Notes under the pieces: generated by a model
The model's database searches: none
What the model was told of the DNA's origin: nothing
What the model saw: the letters and a program-made list of their open reading frames with translations, nothing else
Assembly: GCF_014235845.1 (NCBI RefSeq)
Contig: NZ_JACJUQ010000004.1
Location: forward strand, 62,001-126,000
Direction: 5' to 3'
DNA: 64,000 nt
DNA from: Pontivivens nitratireducens
GTDB lineage: Bacteria > Pseudomonadota > Alphaproteobacteria > Rhodobacterales > Rhodobacteraceae
Made by a program: the position numbers and the translations under genes
Shown: piece by piece, positions 35,101 to 43,369 of the stretch
How the letters are laid out: each line of letters opens with the position of its first letter
How positions within the stretch are numbered: position 1 is the first letter of the stretch

Positions 35101-35773
35101 GGTCCACATAACGACGCAGGATCGGGGACAGATAGGCGTCCACCACGGTGGTGTCGCCCCGGCTGACCATCTTCATCAGGGGGGAGACCTCGTGACTGAC
35201 GGAGACCTGAGAGAAGCCGATCTGACGCGCGATCTGTGCGGCGCGTGCCTCATGCGCGGTGTGGCGGTAGCCGTGGACGAACACGATGGCCAGCGCGTCG
35301 AAACCGTCGGCTCGCAAGCGGTTCAGGTCATCGCGAAGGCGATCGGCGTCCAGCGCCCGCTCCACCGTGCCATCGGCGCGCACACGCTCATGCGCCTCGA
35401 CCACCTCATCATAGAGCATTTCGGGCAGCACGATATGGCGATCGAACAGACGCGGACGGTGCTGGTAGGCCAGTCGCAACTGATCCCCCAGCCCCTGCGT
35501 GATGACCAGCGCGGTGCGGTCGCCCTTGCGTTCCAGAAGCGCGTTGGTGGCGACGGTTGTGCCCATCTTGACCGACCCGACGCGGCTCAGCGGGATCAGC
35601 GCATCGGGCGCGAGGCCCAGGAACCGGCGGATCCCCGCAAGTGCCGCATCAGCGTATTGTTCGGGATTTTCGGACAGCAGCTTGGCCGTGGACAGCCCCC
35701 CCTCGGGGTCGCGGGCGACAATATCCGTGAAGGTTCCACCGCGATCGATCCAGAAATCCCAGTTGTCGCTCAT
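32159..35773 (-). CDS. Fused HyuA-HyuB hydantoinase / 5-oxoprolinase
   Basis: A 1204-aa ATP-dependent amidohydrolase with both subunits fused. The HyuA part (about residues 1-690) begins with [13 protein letters not shown], has [39 protein letters not shown] and [10 protein letters not shown]. The HyuB part (about 710-1204) has [36 protein letters not shown] and [15 protein letters not shown]. The fused size fits 5-oxoprolinase, which opens 5-oxoproline to glutamate using ATP; hydantoin or acetone-type substrates cannot be excluded. I chose the ATG giving [15 protein letters not shown]. It is divergent from the GNAT gene with 66 bases between. Confidence 0.9.
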   Translation of the reverse strand: [1204 protein letters not shown]

Positions 35774-35839
35774 CTGATGCTCTATGCTCCACCCATGTTC
35801 AGCCCCAGTCTTGGACCGGGAAAATCGGAAGGGCAAGCA

Positions 35840-36325
35840 ATGCAAGGTGCGGTACGCATGGCACAGGACGCGGACATTCCCGCGATCGAGGCAATCTGGA
35901 ACCGGGTGATCGCGCTGACGACCGCCACGTTCACGTCCGAGGCAAAGGACTTGCGCCACTGGCTGACCGCGAAGGCCACCGCAGGGGAGCCGGTTCTGGT
36001 CCTCGATACCGACACCAACTGCACCGGGTTTGCCACCTACGGGACCTTTCGCGGCGGCACCGGCTACGCGCATGTCGCGGAACATACCGTGATGCTGGCT
36101 GAGGGGGCCCAGCGCGGCGGTGGCGGGCGTGCCCTGATGCACGCGCTGTACGACCAGGCGATCCGGGATGGAAAAACCGCGATGATCGGTGGAATCAGCG
36201 GGGAGAATACCGCCGCGATCCGCTTCCATGCCGCCCTGGGCTTCACCGAAGTCGGGCGCATACCCGGGGCCGGGCGCAAGTTCGGGCGTGATCTGGATCT
36301 GGTGCTGATGCATCGCAAGCTTTGA
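35840..36325 (+). CDS. GNAT acetyltransferase, phosphinothricin-acetyltransferase-like
   Basis: A 161-aa N-acetyltransferase. The pattern VRMAQDADIPAIEAIWNRVI, then FATYGTFRGGTGYAHVAEHTVML, the acetyl-CoA loop QRGGGGRALMHALYDQAI and SGENTAAIRFHAALGFTEVG match the PAT/YncA group that acetylates amino acid-like amines such as methionine sulfoximine or phosphinothricin. The natural substrate is unknown. The ATG chosen has GGAAGGG upstream; an ATG 15 codons earlier is possible. A copy of the dispersed repeat lies 52 bases after its stop. Confidence 0.88.
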   Translation: MQGAVRMAQDADIPAIEAIWNRVIALTTATFTSEAKDLRHWLTAKATAGEPVLVLDTDTNCTGFATYGTFRGGTGYAHVAEHTVMLAEGAQRGGGGRALMHALYDQAIRDGKTAMIGGISGENTAAIRFHAALGFTEVGRIPGAGRKFGRDLDLVLMHRKL

Positions 36326-36377
36326 GAACGCTGCGCGAAGCCCCGTTCCAGGAAGGTCTGCGGCAAGAGAAAGGCAT

Positions 36378-36411
36378 GCCTCCGGCGGGGATATTTCAGG
36401 AAAGTGAAAGG
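36378..36411 (+). repeat. Dispersed 3'-flank element, copy C
   Basis: The plus strand reads GCCTCCGGCGGGGATATTTC followed by AGGAAAGTGAAAGG. It follows the GNAT gene in its direction of transcription, within the 170-base gap before the PhzF gene. The right arm AGTGAAAGG is identical to that in copy A and the left core to that in copy B. The rest of the gap holds no other feature I can name. Confidence 0.65.
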
Positions 36412-36495
36412 CTTGATGGATCGCATCAAGGATTGGCGTTGGACCGCCTCGCCGGCGCGCCACATCGTAGCGGGAGCCTGAACAGGAGAGATATC

Positions 36496-37320
36496 ATGGA
36501 TGTACAGCGGCTTGCGGCCTTCGCCGATGGGGATCTCGGTGGCAATCCGGCAGGTGTGGTGATCCGCGATAGCCTGCCGGATGTGGAGACCATGCAGGAT
36601 GTGGCGCGCGAGGTCGGGTATTCCGAGACCGTCTTCGCCGCCCCGGTCGGGAATCGTTGGTCCGTGCGATATTTCGCGCCCGTGGGGGAGGTGCCCTTTT
36701 GCGGTCACGCAGTGGCACTGGGGGCCGCGCTGGGGCAGGCCCATGGCGCGGGTGCTTTTCACCTGGATACCTTCGCCGCGGGCCCGGTCGAGGTTCGGGC
36801 CGAAGCGGAGGGCGATCACTGGCAGGCGGAGCTGACATCCCCGCCTGCGCACCACGACGCACCGCTGGCCGGAACGGTTGCCCGCGCGATGCTGCTCTTC
36901 GGGCTGACGGGGGGCGATCTGGATCCCACCCTGCGACCGATCTGCGCCCATGCCGGGGCCGATCACCTGATCATCAGCCTGCACGACCGCAGCCGCCTCG
37001 CGACGATGACCTACGACCTGAGTGAGGGGGCCGCCCTGATGCGTGAGGTCGGGCTGGTAACGATTTCGCTGATCCATGTGGCGCAGGATGGCATTGTGCA
37101 TGCGCGCAACGCCTTCGCCTCGGGCGGTGTGATCGAGGACCCCGCGACCGGTGCCGCGGCGGCTGCACTGGCGGGTTGGTGGCGCGATGCGAATCTGCGC
37201 CACGGCCGGATCGAAATCGCGCAAGGCCATGATATGGGTGTGCCCAGCAGGTTGTTCGCCACCGCCCTGCCGGGGCAAGGCGCGGGGGTGCGTGTCGCCG
37301 GTCGCGTTCGTGTGATCTGA
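36496..37320 (+). CDS. PhzF family isomerase-like protein
   Basis: A 274-aa protein with the duplicated diaminopimelate-epimerase-like fold of the PhzF family. Seen motifs: GNPAGVV at the N-terminus, YSETVF with the catalytic glutamate, FAPVGEVPFCGHAVALGAAL, and DPATGAAAAALAGWW. PhzF of phenazine synthesis isomerises DHHA, but most family members outside phenazine clusters have no known substrate, and no phenazine genes are present here. ACAGGAGAG upstream fixes the start. It follows GNAT by 170 bases and precedes the TerB/DnaJ gene by 46. Confidence 0.9.
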   Translation: MDVQRLAAFADGDLGGNPAGVVIRDSLPDVETMQDVAREVGYSETVFAAPVGNRWSVRYFAPVGEVPFCGHAVALGAALGQAHGAGAFHLDTFAAGPVEVRAEAEGDHWQAELTSPPAHHDAPLAGTVARAMLLFGLTGGDLDPTLRPICAHAGADHLIISLHDRSRLATMTYDLSEGAALMREVGLVTISLIHVAQDGIVHARNAFASGGVIEDPATGAAAAALAGWWRDANLRHGRIEIAQGHDMGVPSRLFATALPGQGAGVRVAGRVRVI

Positions 37321-37366
37321 TAAATCGACGCATGGTTCTCCGCCCTGATTCTGCTATGGTCGGGGC

Positions 37367-38053
37367 ATGTCGATCTGGACCCGCATAGTTGAGGCGCTGT
37401 CAGCTCTTCGCGCAGGCGAAGGGCTTTCGGTCGTGTTCGACAGACTCGCCTCGAATCCGGAGCGCAGCGTCGGCTTCACCATCGCGGTCATCGCCTTGGG
37501 CGCCAAGATGGCGAAGGCCGACGGTCAGGTGACGCGGGACGAGGTGACAGCCTTTCGCGAGGTCTTTCAGATCGCCCCCGAGGATGAGGCAAAGGCCGCG
37601 CGCATCTTCGACATGGCCCGCACCGATTCGGCAGGCTTCGAAGCTTACGCCACCCAGATCGCCCGCATGTTGGCCTATGACGAAGCCGTGCGGCAGGATT
37701 TGCTGGAGGGGTTGTTTCATATCGCCGCCGCCGACGGGTTCTATCACCCGGCGGAGGATCGGTTCCTGCACCGCGTGGCCGAGATCTTCGGAATTGACGA
37801 GCGGTGCTTTCGCGCGATTCGCGCCCGGCAGGTCCCCGATGCGGAACAGGATCCCTACGATGTGTTGGGCATCAGCCCCGACATGACGATGGACGAAATG
37901 CGTGCGCGCTGGCGTGCGCTGGTACGCGAGACCCATCCCGACAGCATGATCGCACGGGGCGTCCCCGAGGAAGCCGTTCAACTGGCAACCAAGAGAATGG
38001 TCGCGATCAATCGCGCATGGGATGAGATCCTGCGCGAACGAACTGCGGCCTGA
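37367..38053 (+). CDS. TerB-DnaJ co-chaperone, DjlA-like
   Basis: A 228-aa protein with a TerB-like helical domain (about residues 30-150, with two acidic repeats AKMAKADGQVTRDEV and FHIAAADGFYHPAEDRFL) and a C-terminal J domain (about 162-225) that carries the catalytic HPD at residues 190-192 and should stimulate DnaK ATPase. This is the domain order of DjlA, but the N-terminal membrane helix of E. coli DjlA is absent, so it is probably soluble. Clients are unknown. Confidence 0.9.
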   Translation: MSIWTRIVEALSALRAGEGLSVVFDRLASNPERSVGFTIAVIALGAKMAKADGQVTRDEVTAFREVFQIAPEDEAKAARIFDMARTDSAGFEAYATQIARMLAYDEAVRQDLLEGLFHIAAADGFYHPAEDRFLHRVAEIFGIDERCFRAIRARQVPDAEQDPYDVLGISPDMTMDEMRARWRALVRETHPDSMIARGVPEEAVQLATKRMVAINRAWDEILRERTAA

Positions 38054-38193
38054 AAACCAACCATTCCGTTTATCACGAAGAATTTGTCCCAAATGGGAAC
38101 CAATACCGCACCGGGTCGTTGGTCGGACACATCGACATATCCGCATATTGCTCGATCCACCGTGATCTTGGCATTCTAAAAAGGAAAATTACC

Positions 38194-38628
38194 ATGAAGA
38201 CCTACGCAACTCTCCTCCTCGCTGGTTCCGCATTCGCCCTGGCTGCATGTGGCGGCAATGAAGAAGTGGTCGTCGCAGAGCCGGTCGTCGAAGTCGTCGC
38301 GGAAGACTACACGGTGTATTTCGGGTTTGACCGCGCCGATCTGACGCCGGTCGGTGCAGAAACTGTCGCAACTGCATCCAACCTCGCGACAAATACCGGG
38401 TCGTCCACCGTTTCCGTCGTGGGTCACACCGACACTGTCGGTTCCGTTGCCTATAACCAGGCATTGTCCGAAGCACGGGCTGCAACCGTCGTGGGTGCGA
38501 TGGTCGGCAATGGTGTGAACCCTGCAATCATCACCGCAGCGGGCCGTTCCGAGCTGGACCTTGCCGTGCCGACAGCAGACGGCGTGCGCGAAGTTCGCAA
38601 CCGTCGTGTTGAAATCGGTGTAGAATAA
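38194..38628 (+). CDS. OmpA-like peptidoglycan-associated lipoprotein 1
   Basis: A 144-aa protein with a lipoprotein signal (MKTYATLLLAGSAFALAAC, lipidated Cys19), a short acidic valine-rich linker, and an OmpA C-terminal domain: VYFGFDRADLTP, VVGHTDTVGSVAYNQALSEARA and RRVEIGVE at the end. The domain binds peptidoglycan and the protein likely tethers the outer membrane to the wall. AAAGGAAAA precedes the ATG. It is followed by a hairpin and then a paralogue with an almost identical core domain. Upstream, TCCCAAATGGGA at 38087-38098 is a small palindrome in the leader. Confidence 0.9.
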   Translation: MKTYATLLLAGSAFALAACGGNEEVVVAEPVVEVVAEDYTVYFGFDRADLTPVGAETVATASNLATNTGSSTVSVVGHTDTVGSVAYNQALSEARAATVVGAMVGNGVNPAIITAAGRSELDLAVPTADGVREVRNRRVEIGVE

Positions 38629-38635
38629 AAGACTC

Positions 38636-38661
38636 TGCTGGCGGACCTGCGTTCGCCAGCA
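38636..38661 (+). terminator. Hairpin between the two OmpA-like genes
   Basis: TGCTGGCG and CGCCAGCA form a perfect 8-bp stem around a 10-base loop, beginning 8 bases after the first OmpA-like gene. No U-run follows (TACTACC), so it may be a weak terminator or an mRNA-stabilising hairpin. The remaining bases up to the second gene hold no other feature that I can support. Confidence 0.55.
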
Positions 38662-38857
38662 TACTACCGTTGGAGCGTGCTTCGTGATGAAGGTCATATT
38701 GCGCATAAGGCCGATGCGGAAATGCATCAGTCCACAATAATCGGAGCCGCGTGATTGCGTGACGCTGTACTTAAATCAATTAATACCGCGTTCTAACCCG
38801 GATGGTCCGGTGAATTTACTGGGCCGAAATCACCTCTAACAAAGAATGGAGAGAGGG

Positions 38858-39397
38858 ATGAAAACTGCTTCCGTTATGATGATCGGCGCGGCTGCGTTCC
38901 TGGCAGCATGTGCTAGCGAACCCACAACTACTGCGGCTGTCGCCGTGGACCCTACACCGACGCCTGCGGCCACCGATTACACGGTCTTCTTCGCGTTCGA
39001 TCGCGCTGACCTGTCGGCGCTCGGCGCTGAAACTGTGGCCGAAGCCTCCGGCGCGGCTGAGGGCTCCACGTCCGTGTCCGTCGTGGGCCACACCGACACC
39101 GTTGGTTCCGTCGCCTACAACCAGGCGCTGTCCGAAGCACGTGCGGCAACTGTCGTTGGCGCAATGGTCGGCAATGGTGTGAACCCCGCGATCATTACCG
39201 CTTCGGGTCGTTCCGAGCTGGACCTGGCCGTCCCCACTGCAGATGGCGTGCGCGAAGGACGTAACCGTCGTGTTGAGATCAGCGTCGATGGCGTTGCGGC
39301 ACCGGTTCAGGAAGTCACCTATGACTGCGTGATCGTCGCTTCCGACGGCCTGTGCGAATCCGCCTCCACGAAGGACGGCATCGTTCTGCACAACTGA
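38858..39397 (+). CDS. OmpA-like peptidoglycan-associated lipoprotein 2
   Basis: A 179-aa paralogue of the preceding protein. It has a lipoprotein signal (MKTASVMMIGAAAFLAAC, Cys18), a Thr/Pro/Ala linker, and the same OmpA-like domain (VFFAFDRADLSALGAE, VVGHTDTVGSVAYNQALSEARA). It then adds a C-terminal tail of about 35 residues with two cysteines (VTYDCVIVASDGLCESAS) that could form a disulfide. GGAG six bases before the second ATG supports this start rather than an ATG four codons upstream. It ends at a good terminator. Confidence 0.9.
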   Translation: MKTASVMMIGAAAFLAACASEPTTTAAVAVDPTPTPAATDYTVFFAFDRADLSALGAETVAEASGAAEGSTSVSVVGHTDTVGSVAYNQALSEARAATVVGAMVGNGVNPAIITASGRSELDLAVPTADGVREGRNRRVEISVDGVAAPVQEVTYDCVIVASDGLCESASTKDGIVLHN

Positions 39398-39435
39398 TTT
39401 CAGTGAAGGTTTGAACGCCTTCGATTTGAAATTTG

Positions 39436-39467
39436 AAAACGCCTCGGCATCACTGTCGGGGCGTTTT
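39436..39467 (+). terminator. Rho-independent terminator after the OmpA-like pair
   Basis: AAAACGCCTCG pairs with CGGGGCGTTTT (11 bp with one G-U) around a 10-base loop, and the right arm runs into a T-rich end. It lies 39 bases after the second OmpA-like gene. Confidence 0.8.
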
Positions 39468-39576
39468 TGCGTTCGCACGATCGCCTGAACGATCAGGAAA
39501 CTTTATCTGCGCATTGTCTCTTGCCTGGCATGGCTTACCTGAGGGTCAGCACATCCATACCAACCCGGAGCCTCCG

Positions 39577-41409
39577 ATGAATTCGATCCGTCCCCTTCGC
39601 CCGCTGACCTGTCTGCAACCCGGTGAAGGTGGTGGCGGCGGCGACATGGCCGATCTGCCGGAATGGGATTTTTCCGCCCTATATGCCGGACAGGACGACC
39701 CCAAGATCGCCAGCGACCTGAACTGGTTGGCCGAGGAGGCGAAGAGGTTCCGCGCGGATTACGAGGGGCAGCTGTCCGACAAGACCGCCATCGCTTTGGG
39801 CACCTGCATCCAGCGATATGAGGGGATGCAGTCGGTCATGGGCCGGATCATGTCCTTTGCCGGATTGCGCTATTATCAGAACACCACGGATGCGAACCGT
39901 GCGAAGTTCATGTCGGACATGCAAGACAGGATCACCACGATCTCCTCCGATCTGGTGTTCTTCAGTCTGGAAATGAACCGGATCGAGGATGAACGCTTCG
40001 ACCTGCTGGTCAGTCAGGATGAGACGCTGACCCGCTACAAACCCGTTCTGGATCGGATGCGGGCGATGAAGCCCTATCAGTTGAGCGACGAGTTGGAGAC
40101 ATTCCTTCACGATCAATCCGTCGTCGGGGCCGCCGCGTGGAATCGCCTGTTTGATGAAACGATGGCCGGGCTGGAATTCGACGTCGAGGGGAAAAAGCTG
40201 AGCCTTGAGGCAACGCTGAACCTGCTCAGCGATCCCGACCGCGCCCGTCGCGAAACCGCCACCCACGCCCTGATCGCCGTGTTCCGGCATCACTTGCCGC
40301 TGTTCGCCCGGATTACCAACACGCTGGCCAAGGATAAGGAGATCGAGGATCGGTGGCGCAAACTGCCGACGCCGCAGGCCTCCCGCCACCTTGCGAACCA
40401 TGTGGAGCCTGAAGTGGTCGAGGCGCTGCGCGACGCGGTTGTCGCGGCCTATCCCCGATTGTCGCATCGCTATTACGCGCTGAAGGCAAAGTGGCTGGGG
40501 CTGGAGACGATGCAGGTCTGGGACCGCAACGCGCCTTTGCCGATCTCCGACGATCGGACCATCGGTTGGGAGGAAGCAAAGCAGACCGTGCTGGACGCCT
40601 ATTCCGGCTTCGATCCGCGGCTGGCCGAATTGGCGGAGCCGTTCTTTACCAAGGGCTGGATCGACGCGCCGGTAAAACCGGGCAAGGCCCCGGGCGCCTT
40701 CGCCCACCCAACTGTCGTGGATGCCCATCCGTTCGTGATGTTGAACTATCTGGGCAAGCAACGCGATGTCATGACCCTGGCACACGAACTGGGCCACGGC
40801 GTGCACCAGCGTCTGGCGGCGAAGCAGGGTGAGATGCTGTCCTCCACCCCGCTGACGCTGGCCGAAACAGCCAGTGTGTTCGGTGAGATGCTGACCTTCC
40901 GCAAATTGCTGGAGGGCAAGGAGGGCACCGCGCGCAAGGCGCTTCTGGCCTCCAAGGTCGAGGACATGATCAACACGGTCGTGCGCCAGATCGCCTTTTA
41001 CGATTTCGAGTGCAAGTTGCACGCCGCCCGGCGCGAGGGCGAACTGACCCCCGACGACATCAACGCCATCTGGATGAGCGTTCAGGCCGAATCCCTGGGC
41101 CCGGTGTTCGAGTTCGTGGAAGGGTACGAGACATTCTGGAGCTATGTGCCCCACTTCATCCACTCGCCCTTTTACGTCTATGCCTATGCCTTCGGTGACG
41201 GCTTGGTAAACGCGCTCTATGCCGTTTACGAAGACGGCGACGAGAATTTTCAGGAGAAGTACTTCGCGATGCTGGAGGCAGGCGGCTCAAAGCACCACAA
41301 GGATTTGCTGGAGCCGTTCGGGCTGGATGCAAGCGACCCCAAGTTCTGGGACAAGGGCTTGAGCGTCATCGAGGGCCTGATCGACGAGTTGGAGGCGATG
41401 GAGGACTGA
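39577..41409 (+). CDS. pepF: Oligoendopeptidase F family metalloprotease
   Basis: A 610-aa cytoplasmic M3 zinc peptidase that trims short peptides. The HELGH zinc motif is at residues 403-407 (TLAHELGHGVHQ), and the third ligand lies in TASVFGEMLTF. FYDFECKLHAARREGELTPDDI and SPFYVYAYAFGDGLVNALY are family-typical. Length is normal for the alphaproteobacterial PepF. The ATG chosen gives MNSIRPLRPLT and is the family-sized start. A small inverted repeat (CCTGA-ACGA-TCAGG at 39484-39497) lies in its leader. Confidence 0.93.
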   Translation: MNSIRPLRPLTCLQPGEGGGGGDMADLPEWDFSALYAGQDDPKIASDLNWLAEEAKRFRADYEGQLSDKTAIALGTCIQRYEGMQSVMGRIMSFAGLRYYQNTTDANRAKFMSDMQDRITTISSDLVFFSLEMNRIEDERFDLLVSQDETLTRYKPVLDRMRAMKPYQLSDELETFLHDQSVVGAAAWNRLFDETMAGLEFDVEGKKLSLEATLNLLSDPDRARRETATHALIAVFRHHLPLFARITNTLAKDKEIEDRWRKLPTPQASRHLANHVEPEVVEALRDAVVAAYPRLSHRYYALKAKWLGLETMQVWDRNAPLPISDDRTIGWEEAKQTVLDAYSGFDPRLAELAEPFFTKGWIDAPVKPGKAPGAFAHPTVVDAHPFVMLNYLGKQRDVMTLAHELGHGVHQRLAAKQGEMLSSTPLTLAETASVFGEMLTFRKLLEGKEGTARKALLASKVEDMINTVVRQIAFYDFECKLHAARREGELTPDDINAIWMSVQAESLGPVFEFVEGYETFWSYVPHFIHSPFYVYAYAFGDGLVNALYAVYEDGDENFQEKYFAMLEAGGSKHHKDLLEPFGLDASDPKFWDKGLSVIEGLIDELEAMED

Positions 41410-41470
41410 TCAGCGGAGTGTGATGCACAGTTCCGGTTGCCGCCACGTCGGACTTGGCCATCCAAGCCCC

Positions 41471-43141
41471 CTATGAATGTTCCTCCTCCGCGATCTGGGC
41501 CAATGCGCGGTTGTAGGCTTTCAACGCCTCGACGTGAAACACTGCGCCCAGCAGTTCTGGCGGGCTGTCGTCGCCGGTAGGTTGCACCACGGGGATCATG
41601 CCGCCGCTGATCTGGTCGAACATCGGCAGGGCGGTTTCCAGCGTGTCACCGCGCGTGAAGAAGGCCCCCTGCTCCACCAGCGCCCAGCTTTGCGTGTCGG
41701 AGGCGCCGTTTTCCGCCCCCCGCGGGCGCATGAGGGAGCCGACCGTGATGGTGCACAAGACATAGTCCTGCGGCCCGGCGGCGACATGCCGCCCGCTGCG
41801 TTCCAGTTGGGTGAGAAAGAAGGACCGGTCCACAAACTTCACCGCCACGGCGGAGGCTAGCGACACCGCCACCATCACCGCGATTCCGGCCTGCCAATCG
41901 CCCGTCATCTCGAACACGATCAGCGTGGTGGAAATCGGCGCCCCCAGCACCGCCGCCGCAACCGCCCCCATCCCGGCCAGCGCATAGAGCGCCTGCGACC
42001 CGGAGACTGAAGGGAATATGGAAGTCGCGATCCAGCCAAAGGCCAACCCCGTCAGCGCGCCCAGCATCAACGAGGGTGAGAAGACACCGCCCCCCATGCG
42101 CCCCGCCATGGTGATGGCGACGGCCACGACCTTGACCACGGCGAAAATGATCGCGGTCCACAGCAGCAGGTGGCCGTTCAGGGCGTTGGTCGTCGTCTCA
42201 TACCCGACGCCGATGATATGGGGGAACTGCGTCGCGATCATACCCAGCAGCAGACCCGCCAATGCCGGGCGTAGCGGCAACCACAGATTCAGCCGCTTCG
42301 CGATCCAGTCGCCTGCATCCTCGGCCAGAAAGATGGCGCGCATCATCACCACGGCCACCAGACCGCAGACCAGACCCAGCACCATGAAGGCCGGAATCTC
42401 AACATAGAAGGCCAGCGTGCTGACCGGTTGCGTGAACTCCGGCACATTGCCCGACCACATGCGGCTGACCACCGTGGCGGATACGGAGGCCACCACGATC
42501 GGGGCAAAGGCGTGGATGGCAAAGTGGCGCAGGATCACCTCCAACGCGAAAAGCGCACCCGCGATTGGCGCGTTGAAACTGGCGCTGACCGCACCCGCCA
42601 CGGCGCAACCCATCAGATCGCGCGCGGTGATATCCGGCGCGCGCAGCCAGTTGGACACAGCGGAGGAGATCAGCGACGCCAGATGAACCACCGGCCCCTC
42701 TCGCCCGGTTGAGCCGCCGGTGGACAATGTGATCAGTGACGCGGCGGCGGAGGCAAGCCCGGCCTCCTGCTCCACCCGGCCGTGGCCCAGGGCCGCGCCC
42801 TCGATCGCATGGGCGACGGAGCGACCCCGCCCGTCGGGCGTGAAGCGCCACAGGATCAGGCCAACGACAAAACCGCCGACGACCGGAATCCCCAGCACCC
42901 AATACCACGGCAAGGTGGACAGGTGGGAATGCAACATCTCATCCGTTTCACCGTAAACGGTGCGTTGCAGCAGCGCGATACCCTCACGAAACCCGATGGC
43001 GGCCACACCGGCCAGCGCACCGATCACCAGCGCGATCAGCCAGAATTGAACCTGATCGGGACCGCGCGTGCGCATACGTCGCAACATGCCTGCCAGGCCA
43101 TCGCGGTGGCGCGCAAAGTTCGCTTTGATGACGTCGCGCAT
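41471..43141 (-). CDS. ClC-type chloride channel/antiporter
   Basis: A 556-aa inner-membrane protein of the voltage-gated ClC family with about ten to twelve helices. The selectivity signature GSTGREGP has the gating glutamate Glu148, and GRMGGGVFSPSLMLGALTGLAFG is the second conserved anion-binding region. A C-terminal stretch of about 110 aa (VGSLMRPRGA onward to VEALKAYNRAL) looks like a degenerate CBS pair. Whether it is channel or Cl-/H+ exchanger is not settled by sequence. The 228 bases upstream of its start, up to the DUF427 gene, hold nothing I can assign. Confidence 0.92.
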   Translation of the reverse strand: MRDVIKANFARHRDGLAGMLRRMRTRGPDQVQFWLIALVIGALAGVAAIGFREGIALLQRTVYGETDEMLHSHLSTLPWYWVLGIPVVGGFVVGLILWRFTPDGRGRSVAHAIEGAALGHGRVEQEAGLASAAASLITLSTGGSTGREGPVVHLASLISSAVSNWLRAPDITARDLMGCAVAGAVSASFNAPIAGALFALEVILRHFAIHAFAPIVVASVSATVVSRMWSGNVPEFTQPVSTLAFYVEIPAFMVLGLVCGLVAVVMMRAIFLAEDAGDWIAKRLNLWLPLRPALAGLLLGMIATQFPHIIGVGYETTTNALNGHLLLWTAIIFAVVKVVAVAITMAGRMGGGVFSPSLMLGALTGLAFGWIATSIFPSVSGSQALYALAGMGAVAAAVLGAPISTTLIVFEMTGDWQAGIAVMVAVSLASAVAVKFVDRSFFLTQLERSGRHVAAGPQDYVLCTITVGSLMRPRGAENGASDTQSWALVEQGAFFTRGDTLETALPMFDQISGGMIPVVQPTGDDSPPELLGAVFHVEALKAYNRALAQIAEEEHS

Positions 43142-43369
43142 CGGTCCTCCTGCCCTTCGGTCCTAGCACCGCAAATGACACGGTGGAAGATCGCAGATGA
43201 CCCGCGCGCACAAAAGAACGCGCGACGTGCCATGACCTGAAATGGAAAGGAGCGGGGCCGCACCGCCCCGATCAGCCAAAAATACCGGGCCAGCACAGAT
43301 CGCGCGGAACAAAATCCCGGCGAGATCCGACAGGGCGGATGCCCCGCGGAGGACGCCCGCCTTCGCGGT

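Noticed and set aside
34610-35839. Long plus-strand frame running into the GNAT gene
   Set aside because: The part before 35840 is antisense to the HyuA-HyuB gene; family similarity and a ribosome site begin only at the GNAT start.
35774-36463. N-terminal extension of the HyuA-HyuB frame to 1434 codons
   Set aside because: The extension lies opposite the GNAT gene and shows no similarity to the family, which starts with the DRGGTFTD region.
39679-41163. Minus-strand frame of 494 codons opposite pepF
   Set aside because: Antisense shadow; pepF on the plus strand has intact catalytic residues.
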